64,000 nucleotides of DNA from Xylanibacter oryzae DSM 17970 (GTDB taxonomy: Bacteria; Bacteroidota; Bacteroidia; Bacteroidales; Bacteroidaceae): contig NZ_KK073873.1 of NCBI RefSeq assembly GCF_000585355.1, positions 1,638,703 to 1,702,702 on the forward strand, read 5' to 3'. Under the pieces are notes generated by a model. That model was not told where the DNA came from, ran no database searches, and saw nothing but the letters and a program-made list of their open reading frames with translations. Shown in pieces: positions 44,770 through 53,498 of this stretch; within the stretch, counting starts at the first letter, position 1; every line of letters starts with the position of its first letter. The translations under genes and the position numbers were made by a program.

Positions 44770-45936
44770 ATGGATGAATTCATTAAAATAAGAGAAAGTC
44801 TGTTACCTATAAGTTGGCTATATGGTATTGGAGTAAGTATACGTAATTTCCTCTTTAATATAGGAATATTGAAGAGCAGAAGTTTCGATATACCAATCAT
44901 ATCAGTAGGAAACATTACAGTTGGCGGTACAGGCAAGACTCCACATGTAGAATATCTTATACGCCTTCTCAAAGACAACTTCAACATAGCAGTGCTAAGC
45001 AGAGGTTACAAGCGTAAGAGTAAAGAATTTATTCTGGCAGATGATGACACAGAAATGAGTATAATTGGAGACGAACCATACCAGATGAAGCAAAAGTTTC
45101 CTAACATAACTGTAGCTGTAGACAAGGACAGATGTCATGGCATAGAACAGATATGCGGTAATAATAGCACTAAAAACACAGATGTGATATTACTGGATGA
45201 TGCATACCAGCACAGATATGTAAAAGCAGGCATAAATATTCTGTTGGTTGATTATCATAGGATGCTTAGTTCAGACAAACTGTTACCGGCGGGCAGATTA
45301 AGAGAATCTGAAGACGGTAAATCACGTGCAGATATGGTTATAATAACAAAATGTCCATCCGATCTGAAGCCAATGGAATTCAGAGTAATAACAAAAGCGA
45401 TGGATCTTTATCCATATCAGCAGCTATTCTTTACGACATTGATATACAAAGATTTAATGCCTATTTACGAAGGTGAAAGCAAATCTATCGAAAGTATATC
45501 TGAAGACAATATATTACTATTAACAGGCATAGCGTCTCCACAACAGATTTTGGAAGACATGAAGCCTTATATGAAGAATATAAATCAGATGACATACCAA
45601 GATCACCATCAGTTTACTGATAAAGATGTGGAAGATCTCAACAACAGGTATTCCGCTTTGCCATCACCAAAGATAATAATAACTACAGAAAAAGACGCCA
45701 CACGCATAAAAGGCCTTGAAGGTCTTAGTGAAGAGGTGAAGCGCAACATATACACACTGCCTATTGAGGTAAAGTTTATGTTAGAACAAAAAGACACGTT
45801 TAACGAAAACATTATAGGTTATGTACGAAAAAATTCAAGAAACAGCATCCTGGCTAAAAGAAAGGATGAAAACGAGTCCAGAAACAGCAATAATTCTGGG
45901 AACAGGACTAGGACAATTAGCTTCAGAAATAACTGA
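44770..45936 (+). CDS. lpxK: Tetraacyldisaccharide 4'-kinase (lipid A synthesis)
   Basis: This 388-residue membrane-associated kinase phosphorylates the 4' position of the lipid A disaccharide precursor. Its P-loop is GNITVGGTGKTPHVEYL (48-64). Further conserved are LSRGYKRKSK, DEPYQMKQKFP, VILLDDAYQHRYVKAGINILLVDY and LLPAGRLRE, and late in the protein HHQFTDKDVEDL and ITTEKDATRIK. The normal ending lies near ENIIGYVRKNSRN; the frame continues about 25 low-complexity residues further and overlaps the start of the next gene by 116 bp. The overlap is real on the sequence, as both frames are open. Confidence 0.95.
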   Translation: MDEFIKIRESLLPISWLYGIGVSIRNFLFNIGILKSRSFDIPIISVGNITVGGTGKTPHVEYLIRLLKDNFNIAVLSRGYKRKSKEFILADDDTEMSIIGDEPYQMKQKFPNITVAVDKDRCHGIEQICGNNSTKNTDVILLDDAYQHRYVKAGINILLVDYHRMLSSDKLLPAGRLRESEDGKSRADMVIITKCPSDLKPMEFRVITKAMDLYPYQQLFFTTLIYKDLMPIYEGESKSIESISEDNILLLTGIASPQQILEDMKPYMKNINQMTYQDHHQFTDKDVEDLNNRYSALPSPKIIITTEKDATRIKGLEGLSEEVKRNIYTLPIEVKFMLEQKDTFNENIIGYVRKNSRNSILAKRKDENESRNSNNSGNRTRTISFRNN

Positions 45937-46630
45937 TACTTACGAGTTCGCATATCAAGATATACCAAATTTCCCGGTATCTACAGTAGAAGGTCATGCT
46001 GGAAAACTGATTTTCGGTAAACTTGGAGGTAAGGATATTATGGCTATGGAAGGTCGTTTCCACTACTACGAAGGATACGACATGAAAGAAGTTACATTCC
46101 CAATACGTGTGATGTATGAGCTTAACATAAAAACGCTCTTTGTATCAAACGCATCAGGAGGAATGAACCCAGAGTTCAAGATCGGTGACCTAATGATCAT
46201 TACAGACCACATAAATTTCTTCCCAGAGCATCCTCTGCGCGGAAAAAATTTCCCAACAGGTCCACGTTTCCCGGATATGCATGAGACATACGATAAGGCT
46301 CTCATTTCAGAAGCAGACCAGATCGCTAAAGAAAAGGGAATACGTGTAGTACACGGAATATACATTGGTGTACAAGGTCCTACATTTGAAACACCGGCAG
46401 AATATAAGATGTACCACCGACTTGGCGCTGATGCTGTAGGCATGAGTACTGTGCCTGAAGTAATAGTTGCCCATCATTGCGGAATAAAGACTTTCGGAAT
46501 AAGCATCATCACCGACTTAGGAATAGAAGACAGTCCGGTAGAAGTAAGTCACGAGGAGGTTCAGGTTGCAGCAAACAATGCACAGCCACTTATGACAGAA
46601 ATAATGAGAGAAATGATTAAAAGAGCATAG
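45821..46630 (+). CDS. Purine nucleoside phosphorylase (inosine/guanosine type)
   Basis: This is a 269-residue cytosolic enzyme cleaving purine nucleosides with phosphate to base and ribose-1-phosphate. The trimeric PNP family signature is complete: ILGTGLGQLA (25-34) for phosphate binding, EGRFHYYEGY, NASGGMNPEFKIGDLMIITDHINF, YIGVQGPTFETPAEY, DAVGMSTVPEVIVAHHCGI and ISIITDLG. The ATG at 45821 gives the standard N-terminus (YEKIQETASWL), so the overlap with lpxK stands. The stop abuts the thiL start codon. Confidence 0.95.
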   Translation: MYEKIQETASWLKERMKTSPETAIILGTGLGQLASEITDTYEFAYQDIPNFPVSTVEGHAGKLIFGKLGGKDIMAMEGRFHYYEGYDMKEVTFPIRVMYELNIKTLFVSNASGGMNPEFKIGDLMIITDHINFFPEHPLRGKNFPTGPRFPDMHETYDKALISEADQIAKEKGIRVVHGIYIGVQGPTFETPAEYKMYHRLGADAVGMSTVPEVIVAHHCGIKTFGISIITDLGIEDSPVEVSHEEVQVAANNAQPLMTEIMREMIKRA

Positions 46631-47701
46631 ATGACAGCAATATCAAAACTTGGTGAGTTCGGACTTATTCACGAACTTACCAAAGATATAAAATTAAAGA
46701 ACGAATCAAGCATATATGGTGTTGGTGATGACTGCGCCGTAATGCACTATCCCGATAAAGAGGTCCTTGTTACAAGCGACCTCTTAATGGAAGGAGTCCA
46801 TTTTGATATGACATATATAGACATGCAACATTTAGGTTACAAGTCTGCTATGGTTAATATCAGCGATATATTTGCTATGAATGGGAAACCTCTCCAAATG
46901 GTTGTAAGCATTGCACTAAGTAAACGCTTCACTATTGAAGACATAAAAATGTTTTATGATGGACTGAAGATGGCTTGTGAAAAATGGAATGTAGACATCG
47001 TTGGAGGAGACACGACATCATCATATACAGGAATGGCTATAAGCATAACTTGTATAGGTGAATGCGCGAAAGAGGATATTGTATACAGGAATGGAGCCAA
47101 AGACACCGACCTAATATGTGTTAGCGGAGACTTAGGAGCTGCATACATGGGATTGCAACTACTCGAAAGAGAAAAAAGTGTATATTACCAGCAAGTGGAC
47201 GAGGCTAAAAAGAAAGACGACAAAAAAGCATTGCAGGAGTTGTCGCATTTCGAACCTGACTTTGCAGGGAAAGAATATCTTTTACAACGCCAACTTAAGC
47301 CAGAGGCACGTGGCGATATATTAGAAAAACTTAGAGAAGCTGGTGTACGTCCAACATCTATGATGGATATTAGTGATGGATTAAGCAGCGAACTGTTTCA
47401 TATATGCAAACAAAGTGTGTGTGGCTGCCGAATATTTGAGAATAAAATTCCTATAGACTATCAGACTGCTGTTATGGCCGAAGAGATGAACATGAATGTT
47501 ACTACATGCGCACTCAATGGTGGAGAAGATTATGAACTCTTATTTACTGTTCCTATTGGAGACCACGATGCAATAAAGGAGATGGAAGGTGTTAAGATCA
47601 TTGGCCACATAACTGAAGACAAATTCGGTATGAATCTTGTAACAAGAGATGAAAATGAGTTTGAACTTAAAGCCCAAGGGTGGAATCCTCTCAAAGATTA
47701 A
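46631..47701 (+). CDS. thiL: Thiamine-monophosphate kinase
   Basis: This is a 356-residue cytosolic ATP-dependent kinase making thiamine pyrophosphate from thiamine phosphate. Motifs include LGEFGLIHEL, GDDCAVM, VTSDLLMEGVHFD, GYKSAMVNISDIFAMNG, DIVGGDTTSS, MMDISDGLSSELFHIC and NGGEDYELLFTVP, all conserved in ThiL. The ATG follows the PNP stop directly without a gap. It ends the operon; no strong terminator is seen before the tRNA promoter. Confidence 0.96.
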   Translation: MTAISKLGEFGLIHELTKDIKLKNESSIYGVGDDCAVMHYPDKEVLVTSDLLMEGVHFDMTYIDMQHLGYKSAMVNISDIFAMNGKPLQMVVSIALSKRFTIEDIKMFYDGLKMACEKWNVDIVGGDTTSSYTGMAISITCIGECAKEDIVYRNGAKDTDLICVSGDLGAAYMGLQLLEREKSVYYQQVDEAKKKDDKKALQELSHFEPDFAGKEYLLQRQLKPEARGDILEKLREAGVRPTSMMDISDGLSSELFHICKQSVCGCRIFENKIPIDYQTAVMAEEMNMNVTTCALNGGEDYELLFTVPIGDHDAIKEMEGVKIIGHITEDKFGMNLVTRDENEFELKAQGWNPLKD

Positions 47702-47789
47702 ATTATATATACCAGACTATACTTATGTAACGCAAATAATAAGTTACAAAAGTTATGTGGTATCTATATAAAAATATCAGATAAAAAGT

Positions 47790-47820
47790 TTTGCGGGTTC
47801 AAAGATTATTTGTACCTTTG
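47790..47820 (+). promoter_or_regulatory. Promoter of tRNA-Phe
   Basis: TTTG (47790-47793), a 19-bp spacer and TACCTTTG (47813-47820) match the Bacteroidetes consensus exactly. The -7 box ends 17 bp before the mature 5' end. Confidence 0.85.
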
Positions 47821-47837
47821 CACCCGCAAACGAAAAA

Positions 47838-47910
47838 GGTGCCATAGCTCAGTTGGTAGAGCAAAGGACTGAAAATCCTTGTGTCCCCGGTTCGATTCCT
47901 GGTGGTACCA
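47838..47910 (+). tRNA. tRNA-Phe (GAA)
   Basis: The 73-nt gene starts GGTGCCATAGCTCAG. The acceptor arms GGTGCCA and TGGTACC pair (one G-U), D arm AGCTC/GAGC, anticodon stem AAGGA/TCCTT with loop CTGAAAA (anticodon GAA), T arm CCCGGTTCGATTCCTGG. Discriminator A; the CCA is not encoded. Confidence 0.96.
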
Positions 47911-47926
47911 CTCCTCCTTTCATTAG

Positions 47927-47954
47927 CCCTGTTCTCTTTAGAGGCAGGGTTTTT
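47927..47954 (+). terminator. Terminator after tRNA-Phe
   Basis: CCCTG pairs with CAGGG across an inner CTC/GAG pair, followed by TTTTT. Confidence 0.8.
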
Positions 47955-48075
47955 ATATTATAAATATTTTAATCATCATACTGTTGTAGTATACATATAT
48001 CTATATTTAGACCTTCCATCTAAAAAAAGAGGCAACAATTTGGTAGATTTATAACGATTAATATAAAAATAGTCG

Positions 48076-48083
48076 TATTTTTG
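48076..48083 (+). promoter_or_regulatory. Candidate -7 box (TATTTTTG) of the serine dehydratase gene
   Basis: TATTTTTGC ends 17 bp before the ATG, giving a very short leader. No clear -33 box at the usual distance. Confidence 0.5.
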
Positions 48084-48100
48084 CACAAAATATACAGACA

Positions 48101-49315
48101 ATGAAATCACTTACAGAATTATATAAGATAGGTAAAGGACCTTCAAGCAGTCATACAATGGGCCCTCAACGTGCTGCGAAGATTTTCTTATCTAAAAATA
48201 TGAATGCCCGATATTTCGAAGTAACTTTATTTGGAAGTCTTGCTGCTACGGGCAGTGGTCACATGACAGATTCTGCAATAGAAGATGTGCTAAAACCTGT
48301 AGCCCTAGTCAATATTATATGGAAGCCATCTGTATTTTTACCTTTTCATCCTAATGGAATGCATTTTGCAGCCCTTGATGATAAGCGTAATGTGATTAAT
48401 GAATGGACTGTATATAGCATTGGCGGTGGTTCTCTATCTGAAGGGAAAAAGGTCGGAGATATGTTTGATACTTCAGAAACATACAGTCTTAACACTATGG
48501 GCAGTATAATGGACTGGTGTGATAAATACGGAAGAAACTATTGGGAGTATGTTGCCGAGTGTGAACAAAAAGATATTTGGGATTATTTAGCAAAAGTATG
48601 GGATGCTATGCAAAAATGTGTAGAAGACGGATTAATTCATGAAGGTGTTCTTCCTGGATCTCTAAATCTTCCACGTAAAGCATCTACTTATTATGTAAAA
48701 GCTAGTGGTTATAAGTCAAGCCTACAATCTCGTGGATTAGTATATGCATATGCACTAGCTGCCAGTGAAGAAAATGCATCTGGTGGAACTGTAGTTACAG
48801 CTCCTACTTGTGGTGCATGTGGAGTAGTTCCGGCTGTATTATACCACCTTCATAAAGCACATGGGTTCAGTAATATTCGCATAATACATGCGCTTGCCAC
48901 GGCTGGACTTTTTGGAAATATCGTTAAACAGAACGCTTCAATATCAGGAGCAGAAGTTGGATGCCAAGGTGAAGTTGGTGTAGCCTGTGCCATGGCATCA
49001 GCAGCAGCTTGTCAGCTATTTGGAGGAAGTCCATCCCAGATTGAATATGCTGCTGAAATGGGATTGGAACATCACTTAGGTATGACATGTGATCCTGTAT
49101 GCGGACTTGTTCAGATACCATGTATAGAACGAAATGCATTTGCTGCTACCAGAGCACTGGATGCAGACCTTTACGCTTCTTTTTCAGATGGAAAGCATAG
49201 AGTATCTTTTGACAAAGTGGTGAATGTAATGAGAAAGACCGGACATGACCTGCCTTCTCTTTATAAGGAAACTAGCGAAGGTGGCCTTGCTACAGAATAC
49301 AACGACATAATGTAA
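48101..49315 (+). CDS. sdaA: L-serine dehydratase (Fe-S, single-chain)
   Basis: This is a 404-residue cytosolic enzyme converting L-serine to pyruvate and ammonia. The beta domain opens with YKIGKGPSSSHTMGPQRAA. The catalytic domain has APTCGACGVVPAVLYH, GCQGEVGVACAMASAAA and MTCDPVCGLVQIPCIERN. Cys288, Cys330 and Cys341 have the 42- and 11-residue spacing of the [4Fe-4S] ligands known in type 2 L-serine dehydratases, leaving an open iron site for catalysis. The enzyme is oxygen-sensitive, fitting an anaerobe. It is convergent with a serine acetyltransferase, placing two competing users of serine side by side. Confidence 0.95.
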   Translation: MKSLTELYKIGKGPSSSHTMGPQRAAKIFLSKNMNARYFEVTLFGSLAATGSGHMTDSAIEDVLKPVALVNIIWKPSVFLPFHPNGMHFAALDDKRNVINEWTVYSIGGGSLSEGKKVGDMFDTSETYSLNTMGSIMDWCDKYGRNYWEYVAECEQKDIWDYLAKVWDAMQKCVEDGLIHEGVLPGSLNLPRKASTYYVKASGYKSSLQSRGLVYAYALAASEENASGGTVVTAPTCGACGVVPAVLYHLHKAHGFSNIRIIHALATAGLFGNIVKQNASISGAEVGCQGEVGVACAMASAAACQLFGGSPSQIEYAAEMGLEHHLGMTCDPVCGLVQIPCIERNAFAATRALDADLYASFSDGKHRVSFDKVVNVMRKTGHDLPSLYKETSEGGLATEYNDIM

Positions 49316-49361
49316 CTATGCATAAGACAATTATGCAATAAGAAACAGATCATGTATTATA

Positions 49362-50267
49362 TCAGATTCCCAGTCCGCCAATGAATGATGCTGAGATATA
49401 TTTGCTTTGGGTAAGATTTGAATAAGGAGGTAAACTATTTGTTATCCATACATTACCGCCAATAACAGTATCATGACCAATTGTAACCCTACCGAGTATA
49501 GTAGAATTTGAATATACCGTTACATTATCTTCTAATATCGGATGTCGAGGTGCATTAACCGAATTATCATCCTTATCTAATTTTATACTTTTAGCACCAA
49601 GTGTAACACCTTGGTACAGTGTTACATTATTTCCTATTATACACGTCTCACCAATTACAACTCCAGTTCCATGGTCTATGCTGAAATATTCCCCAATCTG
49701 TGCGCCTGGATGTATGTCAATACCTGTAGCAGAGTGTGCCAGTTCTGTTATGATGCGCGGTATTATTGGTATACCCATTTTATGAAGTTCATGAGCAACA
49801 CGATAATGTGCCATAGCTTGTAGTACGGGATAGCAAAATATTACTTCACCCGGGTTTGATACGGCTGGATCATTATTATATATAGCCTCAACGTCTGTAT
49901 ACAAGAGACGTTTTATATTCGGTATTGCATTTATAAATGAGGCTGCAAGTTCTGAAGATTTCTCTGACACATTTTTTTCTTCGATCTCGTTGCAGAATAT
50001 AAATCCCCTCGCTATCTGTTTTCTAAGTAACGAGAACAGTGATTCCATATTCACTCCTATATAATATGATCGTACTCTACTGCTCTCTTCTTCATCGTCA
50101 AAAAAACCGGGAAAAGCAATAGCTTTAACCAATTCAACAATACGCTTAAGCGATTCTATTGATGGCAATGGTGAATTATTATTAGGAAGTATTCTCTTTT
50201 CAGGTTCTGATACTTCCGAAAGTATTTTCACATTGTGTAATATTGTATTTATTCTGTCTTCTCCCAT
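49362..50267 (-). CDS. Serine O-acetyltransferase
   Basis: This is a 301-residue cytosolic enzyme making O-acetylserine, the cysteine precursor, from L-serine and acetyl-CoA. The helical N-terminal domain is followed by PVLQAMAHYRVAHELHKMGIPIIPRI, then left-handed hexapeptide repeats with GIDIHPGAQIGEYFSIDHGTGVVIGET and NVTLYQGVTLGAKS, where the His/Asp pair of the active site lies. APRHPILEDNVTVYSNSTIL and GGNVWITNSLPPYSN follow. The ATG at 50267 is chosen: the earlier TTG at 50294 lies within the probable promoter. Unlike enteric CysE it has a long N-terminus, the plant/Bacteroidetes-like type. Confidence 0.92.
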   Translation of the reverse strand: MGEDRINTILHNVKILSEVSEPEKRILPNNNSPLPSIESLKRIVELVKAIAFPGFFDDEEESSRVRSYYIGVNMESLFSLLRKQIARGFIFCNEIEEKNVSEKSSELAASFINAIPNIKRLLYTDVEAIYNNDPAVSNPGEVIFCYPVLQAMAHYRVAHELHKMGIPIIPRIITELAHSATGIDIHPGAQIGEYFSIDHGTGVVIGETCIIGNNVTLYQGVTLGAKSIKLDKDDNSVNAPRHPILEDNVTVYSNSTILGRVTIGHDTVIGGNVWITNSLPPYSNLTQSKYISASFIGGLGI

Positions 50268-50291
50268 AATAGTAAGTCTTTTTATTTTGTG

Positions 50292-50299
50292 CAAAGATA
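50292..50299 (-). promoter_or_regulatory. Candidate -7 box (TATCTTTG) of the serine acetyltransferase gene
   Basis: The minus strand reads TATCTTTGC 24 bp before the ATG, fitting TAnnTTTG, with a TTTA at the -33 position. Confidence 0.55.
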
Positions 50300-50348
50300 A
50301 ATAGAAAGAACATAAGAATAAATACCAGAGTTGCGCTATTCTTTATAG

Positions 50349-50413
50349 CACAAATGTGGTATTTAGCTATATTATACCATAATCGTACTAGTTATCTTAC
50401 CACAAATATGGTA
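50349..50413. promoter_or_regulatory. Paired CACAAATRTGGTA elements in the divergent spacer
   Basis: CACAAATGTGGTA (50349-50361) and CACAAATATGGTA (50401-50413) are direct repeats 52 bp apart. The second is part of the palindrome TACCA-caaata-TGGTA (50398-50413). They lie between the divergent acetyltransferase and response-regulator genes and may be operators. Confidence 0.45.
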
Positions 50414-50459
50414 GCTAAATTACCTTTATTATGCGATTTCACATAACACAAAATATCAA

Positions 50460-50467
50460 TACCTTTG
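50460..50467 (+). promoter_or_regulatory. Candidate -7 box (TACCTTTG) of the response regulator gene
   Basis: TACCTTTGC lies 27 bp before the ATG, with TTTC 19 bp upstream at the -33 position. Confidence 0.6.
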
Positions 50468-50494
50468 CATACATAAATAATTAATTAGAATAAT

Positions 50495-51139
50495 ATGGCC
50501 GTAATAATATTAGCTGACAATCAAGAACTGACACAATATGGTATTGAACATCTGCTCAATGATGTACCAGACACAAAAATCATGCATACACCTGATAAAA
50601 CAGAACTGATAGACAAGCTCAAGACTTATGAACAGGCCATTGTTATTATAGATTATACATTATTCGATTTTTCAGATGTGAATAACCTCCTTATTATTAA
50701 CGAACGATTTCCAGATGCTTTCTGGATATTAATAAGTGAAGACCTAACAGAATCGTTTCTTAAGAGTGTAATATACAGCAGTCGTAATATAAGTATAGTT
50801 TTCAAAGATTCACCTCTTAAAGAAATAGAAGAGGCTATATCATACGCACTATGTAGCGAAAGATATATATGCCAACGTGTTACTGAAATCATGTTTTCCC
50901 ATAAAAAGAAAGACGAATATATCCCGTCAAAACTTACACCTACAGAGATTGAAATAGTACGTTCAATAGCACAAGGCAAGACTACGAAGGAGATTGCAAC
51001 TGAAAGATTTTCAAGCATTCATACTATAAATACTCATCGCAAAAACATTTTCAGGAAACTAGGCGTTAACACTGCACACGAAGCTATTAAATCTGTCATA
51101 AGATCAGGATTAATAGATACATCTGAGTATTATATCTAA
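50495..51139 (+). CDS. LuxR/NarL-type response regulator (orphan)
   Basis: This is a 214-residue cytosolic DNA-binding protein. The receiver domain spans residues 1-120, with acidic D8, phosphorylation site D53 in VIIDYTLFDF and K104 in VFKDSP, so it should be phosphorylatable. The C-terminal LuxR helix-turn-helix runs LTPTEIEIVRSIAQGKTTKEIA, HTINTHRKNIFRKLGV and AHEAIKSV. No sensor kinase is adjacent; the nearest histidine kinase is 8 kb away on the other strand. It is divergent from the serine acetyltransferase and may regulate it or itself through the shared spacer (inference). Confidence 0.9.
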   Translation: MAVIILADNQELTQYGIEHLLNDVPDTKIMHTPDKTELIDKLKTYEQAIVIIDYTLFDFSDVNNLLIINERFPDAFWILISEDLTESFLKSVIYSSRNISIVFKDSPLKEIEEAISYALCSERYICQRVTEIMFSHKKKDEYIPSKLTPTEIEIVRSIAQGKTTKEIATERFSSIHTINTHRKNIFRKLGVNTAHEAIKSVIRSGLIDTSEYYI

Positions 51140-51274
51140 TAATATGTAAACTGTACAATATTGCACAATGGTTGTATTTGACTACAATATAATCTAAGTT
51201 AGCACGTTAATATCATGACGCTAACAAGTCGTATTAATATACGAACTACACAGATTATAAAATAGATCAAACAA

Positions 51275-52447
51275 ATGAGCAATATATCTACACCTTTTGC
51301 ACATCCGCTGTATATGATGGCAAAACCAGCAGGTCCTATGTGCAATCTTTCATGTCGCTACTGCTACTATCTTGAGAAGTCTGACTTATATCACGAATAT
51401 ACCAACAAAGTAATGAGCGATACTCTTCTCGAAAAATTTATAGATGAGTATATTACATCTCAGACAATGCCTAATGTACTCTTTACATGGCATGGAGGTG
51501 AACCACTCATGCGCCCGTTATCATTCTACAAGAATGTTATAAAACTACAGAAACAGTATTCGCGTGGCCGAAATATAGACAACTGCATACAGACAAACGG
51601 AACACTGCTAACAGATGAGTGGTGCCAGTTCTTACACGATAATAATTGGCTTGTAGGAATATCTATTGATGGCCCTCAAGAGTTTCACGACAAATATCGC
51701 CGTAACAAGCTTGGGATGTCATCATTCTATAAAGTAATGAATGGCATACGTTCGCTCAACAAGCATCAAGTAGAATGGAACGCCATGGCTGTAATTAATG
51801 ATAACAATGTAGAACACCCACTAGAGTTCTACCACTTTTTCAAAGATATCAACTGCCATTACATCCAATTTACACCTATTGTTGAGCGTGATCAAAATGG
51901 TAAACTCACACCTGAATCAGTAACGCCTGAGCAATGGGGTAATTTTCTATGCACTATTTTTGATGAATGGGTACACAATGATGTAGGCGAATATTACATA
52001 CAACTATTCGATGCGACCCTCGCAAACTGGGTTGGAGTAGCACCAGGTATTTGTTCGATGGCAAAGACCTGTGGCCATGCCGGAATAATAGAATTTAATG
52101 GAGACGTATACAGTTGCGATCACTTTGTCTATCCTGAATACAAACTAGGTAATCTAAACGAGAAAACTCTTGTTGAGATGATGTACAGCGAACGTCAGAA
52201 ATCATTTGGTCTGTCTAAAAGCACTTCACTGCCTCGCAAATGCCGGGAATGCAAATATCTGTTTGCCTGCAATGGAGAATGTCCGAAAAATCGTTTCATT
52301 CAAACTGAAGATTGTGAATCAGGCTTAAACTATCTCTGCGAAGGCTATTATAAGTTTTTTGATCATGTTGCTCCATATATGGACTATATGAAAAAAGAAT
52401 TAGATGCAGACCGTGCACCGGCCAATATAATGAAAGAAATAAGATAA
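51275..52447 (+). CDS. Anaerobic sulfatase-maturating enzyme-like radical SAM protein
   Basis: This is a 390-residue cytosolic radical SAM protein with the CxxxCxxC cluster in MCNLSCRYCYYLEK (C23, C27, C30). TWHGGEPLMRPLSFY, IQTNGTLLTDEWC and GISIDGPQEFHDKYR follow, as in anSME. The SPASM region with auxiliary cluster cysteines is present: CSMAKTCGHAGIIEFNGDVYSCDHF and CRECKYLFACNGECPKNRF. anSMEs convert a Cys or Ser of sulfatases to formylglycine. No sulfatase gene is in the window, so its clients must be elsewhere. A terminator follows. Confidence 0.9.
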   Translation: MSNISTPFAHPLYMMAKPAGPMCNLSCRYCYYLEKSDLYHEYTNKVMSDTLLEKFIDEYITSQTMPNVLFTWHGGEPLMRPLSFYKNVIKLQKQYSRGRNIDNCIQTNGTLLTDEWCQFLHDNNWLVGISIDGPQEFHDKYRRNKLGMSSFYKVMNGIRSLNKHQVEWNAMAVINDNNVEHPLEFYHFFKDINCHYIQFTPIVERDQNGKLTPESVTPEQWGNFLCTIFDEWVHNDVGEYYIQLFDATLANWVGVAPGICSMAKTCGHAGIIEFNGDVYSCDHFVYPEYKLGNLNEKTLVEMMYSERQKSFGLSKSTSLPRKCRECKYLFACNGECPKNRFIQTEDCESGLNYLCEGYYKFFDHVAPYMDYMKKELDADRAPANIMKEIR

Positions 52448-52471
52448 TTATTATTTAATACAATAAAAAAG

Positions 52472-52506
52472 CCGGCATCCGTGTATAAATACAGATGCCG
52501 GTTTTT
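52472..52506 (+). terminator. Terminator after the sulfatase-maturase-like gene
   Basis: CCGGCAT (52472-52478) pairs with ATGCCGG (52495-52501) around an inner GTGTA/TACA stem, followed by TTTTTG. Confidence 0.88.
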
Positions 52507-52581
52507 GTTTATACATCTTTATTAAGTAATATTGGTACTTTATTCTGTAAAATATCTACTGACAATATATCAGATTGGCAC

Positions 52582-52589
52582 TAACTTTG
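52582..52589 (+). promoter_or_regulatory. Candidate -7 box (TAACTTTG) of the DUF3737 operon
   Basis: TAACTTTGC lies 58 bp before the DUF3737 ATG. -33 box not clear. Confidence 0.5.
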
Positions 52590-52647
52590 CATTCGAATGG
52601 AAAGACAATAGGTTTTTATTTGCAAGAATATATAATAATTATAAAGA

Positions 52648-53493
52648 ATGGAAGTTATTTGTAAAAAGGAATTTGGAGGCGAAAGACCTCTATTTGCTAC
52701 TCGAAATCTAAAATTGGATAACGTTATAATCCATAAAGGAGAATCAGCCCTTAAAGAATGTGGTAATATCGAAGCAGTAAACTGCACTTTCGAGGGAAAA
52801 TACCCATTTTGGCACAACGACGGATTTGTATTAAAAGGCTGTCATTTCACCGAAGGAGCAAGAGCCGCTCTATGGTACTCAAGAAACTTAGAGATGAGTG
52901 ACACTCAGATTGATGCCCCAAAGATGTTCCGCGAGATGGATAATATAAAACTTGAAAATGTCAATATCCCAGATGCTGCAGAAACTTTGTGGATGTGTCG
53001 TGGCATAAAACTTAAAAATGTTACAGCCAGTAATGGAGATTATATCATGTCACACTGCAAAGATATTGAAATTGATAATCTTAAACTAAACGGAAACTAT
53101 TCGTTTCAGTACTGTAAAAATGTAGTAATACGGAACTCTGTGCTTAACACAAAGGATGCCTTCTGGAACTCTGAGGATGTAACTGTCTATGATTCTGAGA
53201 TTAATGGCGAATATTTGGGATGGCACTCAAAGAATCTGCATCTAGTAAACTGTAAAATATCAGGAACTCAACCATTGTGTTATGCACATAATCTTATAAT
53301 GGAAAACTGTACGATGGCTGATGATGCTGATCTTGCTTTTGAATCCAGTACTGTAAATGCAACAATAAGGAGTGCTGTAAAGAGCGTGAAAAATCCTAGT
53401 AGTGGATGCATCAAGGCTGATAGTTATGGAGAGATAATCATAGACGAGAATATTAAAGCACCTGCCGACTGCAAACTGACACTTTGGAATTAA
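52648..53493 (+). CDS. DUF3737-family beta-helix protein
   Basis: This is a 281-residue protein with no signal peptide, built of short repeated strands (for example KLENVNIPDAAETLWMCRG, KLKNVTASNG, EIDNLKLNGN, VIRNSVLNTKDAFWNSED), the pattern of a right-handed parallel beta-helix. The N-terminal FGGERPLFATRNLKLDN and the FWHNDGFVLKGCHF stretch match DUF3737. No catalytic role is established. The aminotransferase gene begins 5 bp after its stop, so the two are translated together. Likely cytosolic. Confidence 0.88.
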   Translation: MEVICKKEFGGERPLFATRNLKLDNVIIHKGESALKECGNIEAVNCTFEGKYPFWHNDGFVLKGCHFTEGARAALWYSRNLEMSDTQIDAPKMFREMDNIKLENVNIPDAAETLWMCRGIKLKNVTASNGDYIMSHCKDIEIDNLKLNGNYSFQYCKNVVIRNSVLNTKDAFWNSEDVTVYDSEINGEYLGWHSKNLHLVNCKISGTQPLCYAHNLIMENCTMADDADLAFESSTVNATIRSAVKSVKNPSSGCIKADSYGEIIIDENIKAPADCKLTLWN

Positions 53494-53498
53494 AGAAC

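Noticed and set aside
47838..48100. Integration site of a mobile element at tRNA-Phe
   Set aside because: No integrase, no repeated tRNA 3' end, and housekeeping genes on both sides.
53484..53498. TTG start five codons before the aminotransferase ATG
   Set aside because: It overlaps the DUF3737 stop and adds no conserved residues.
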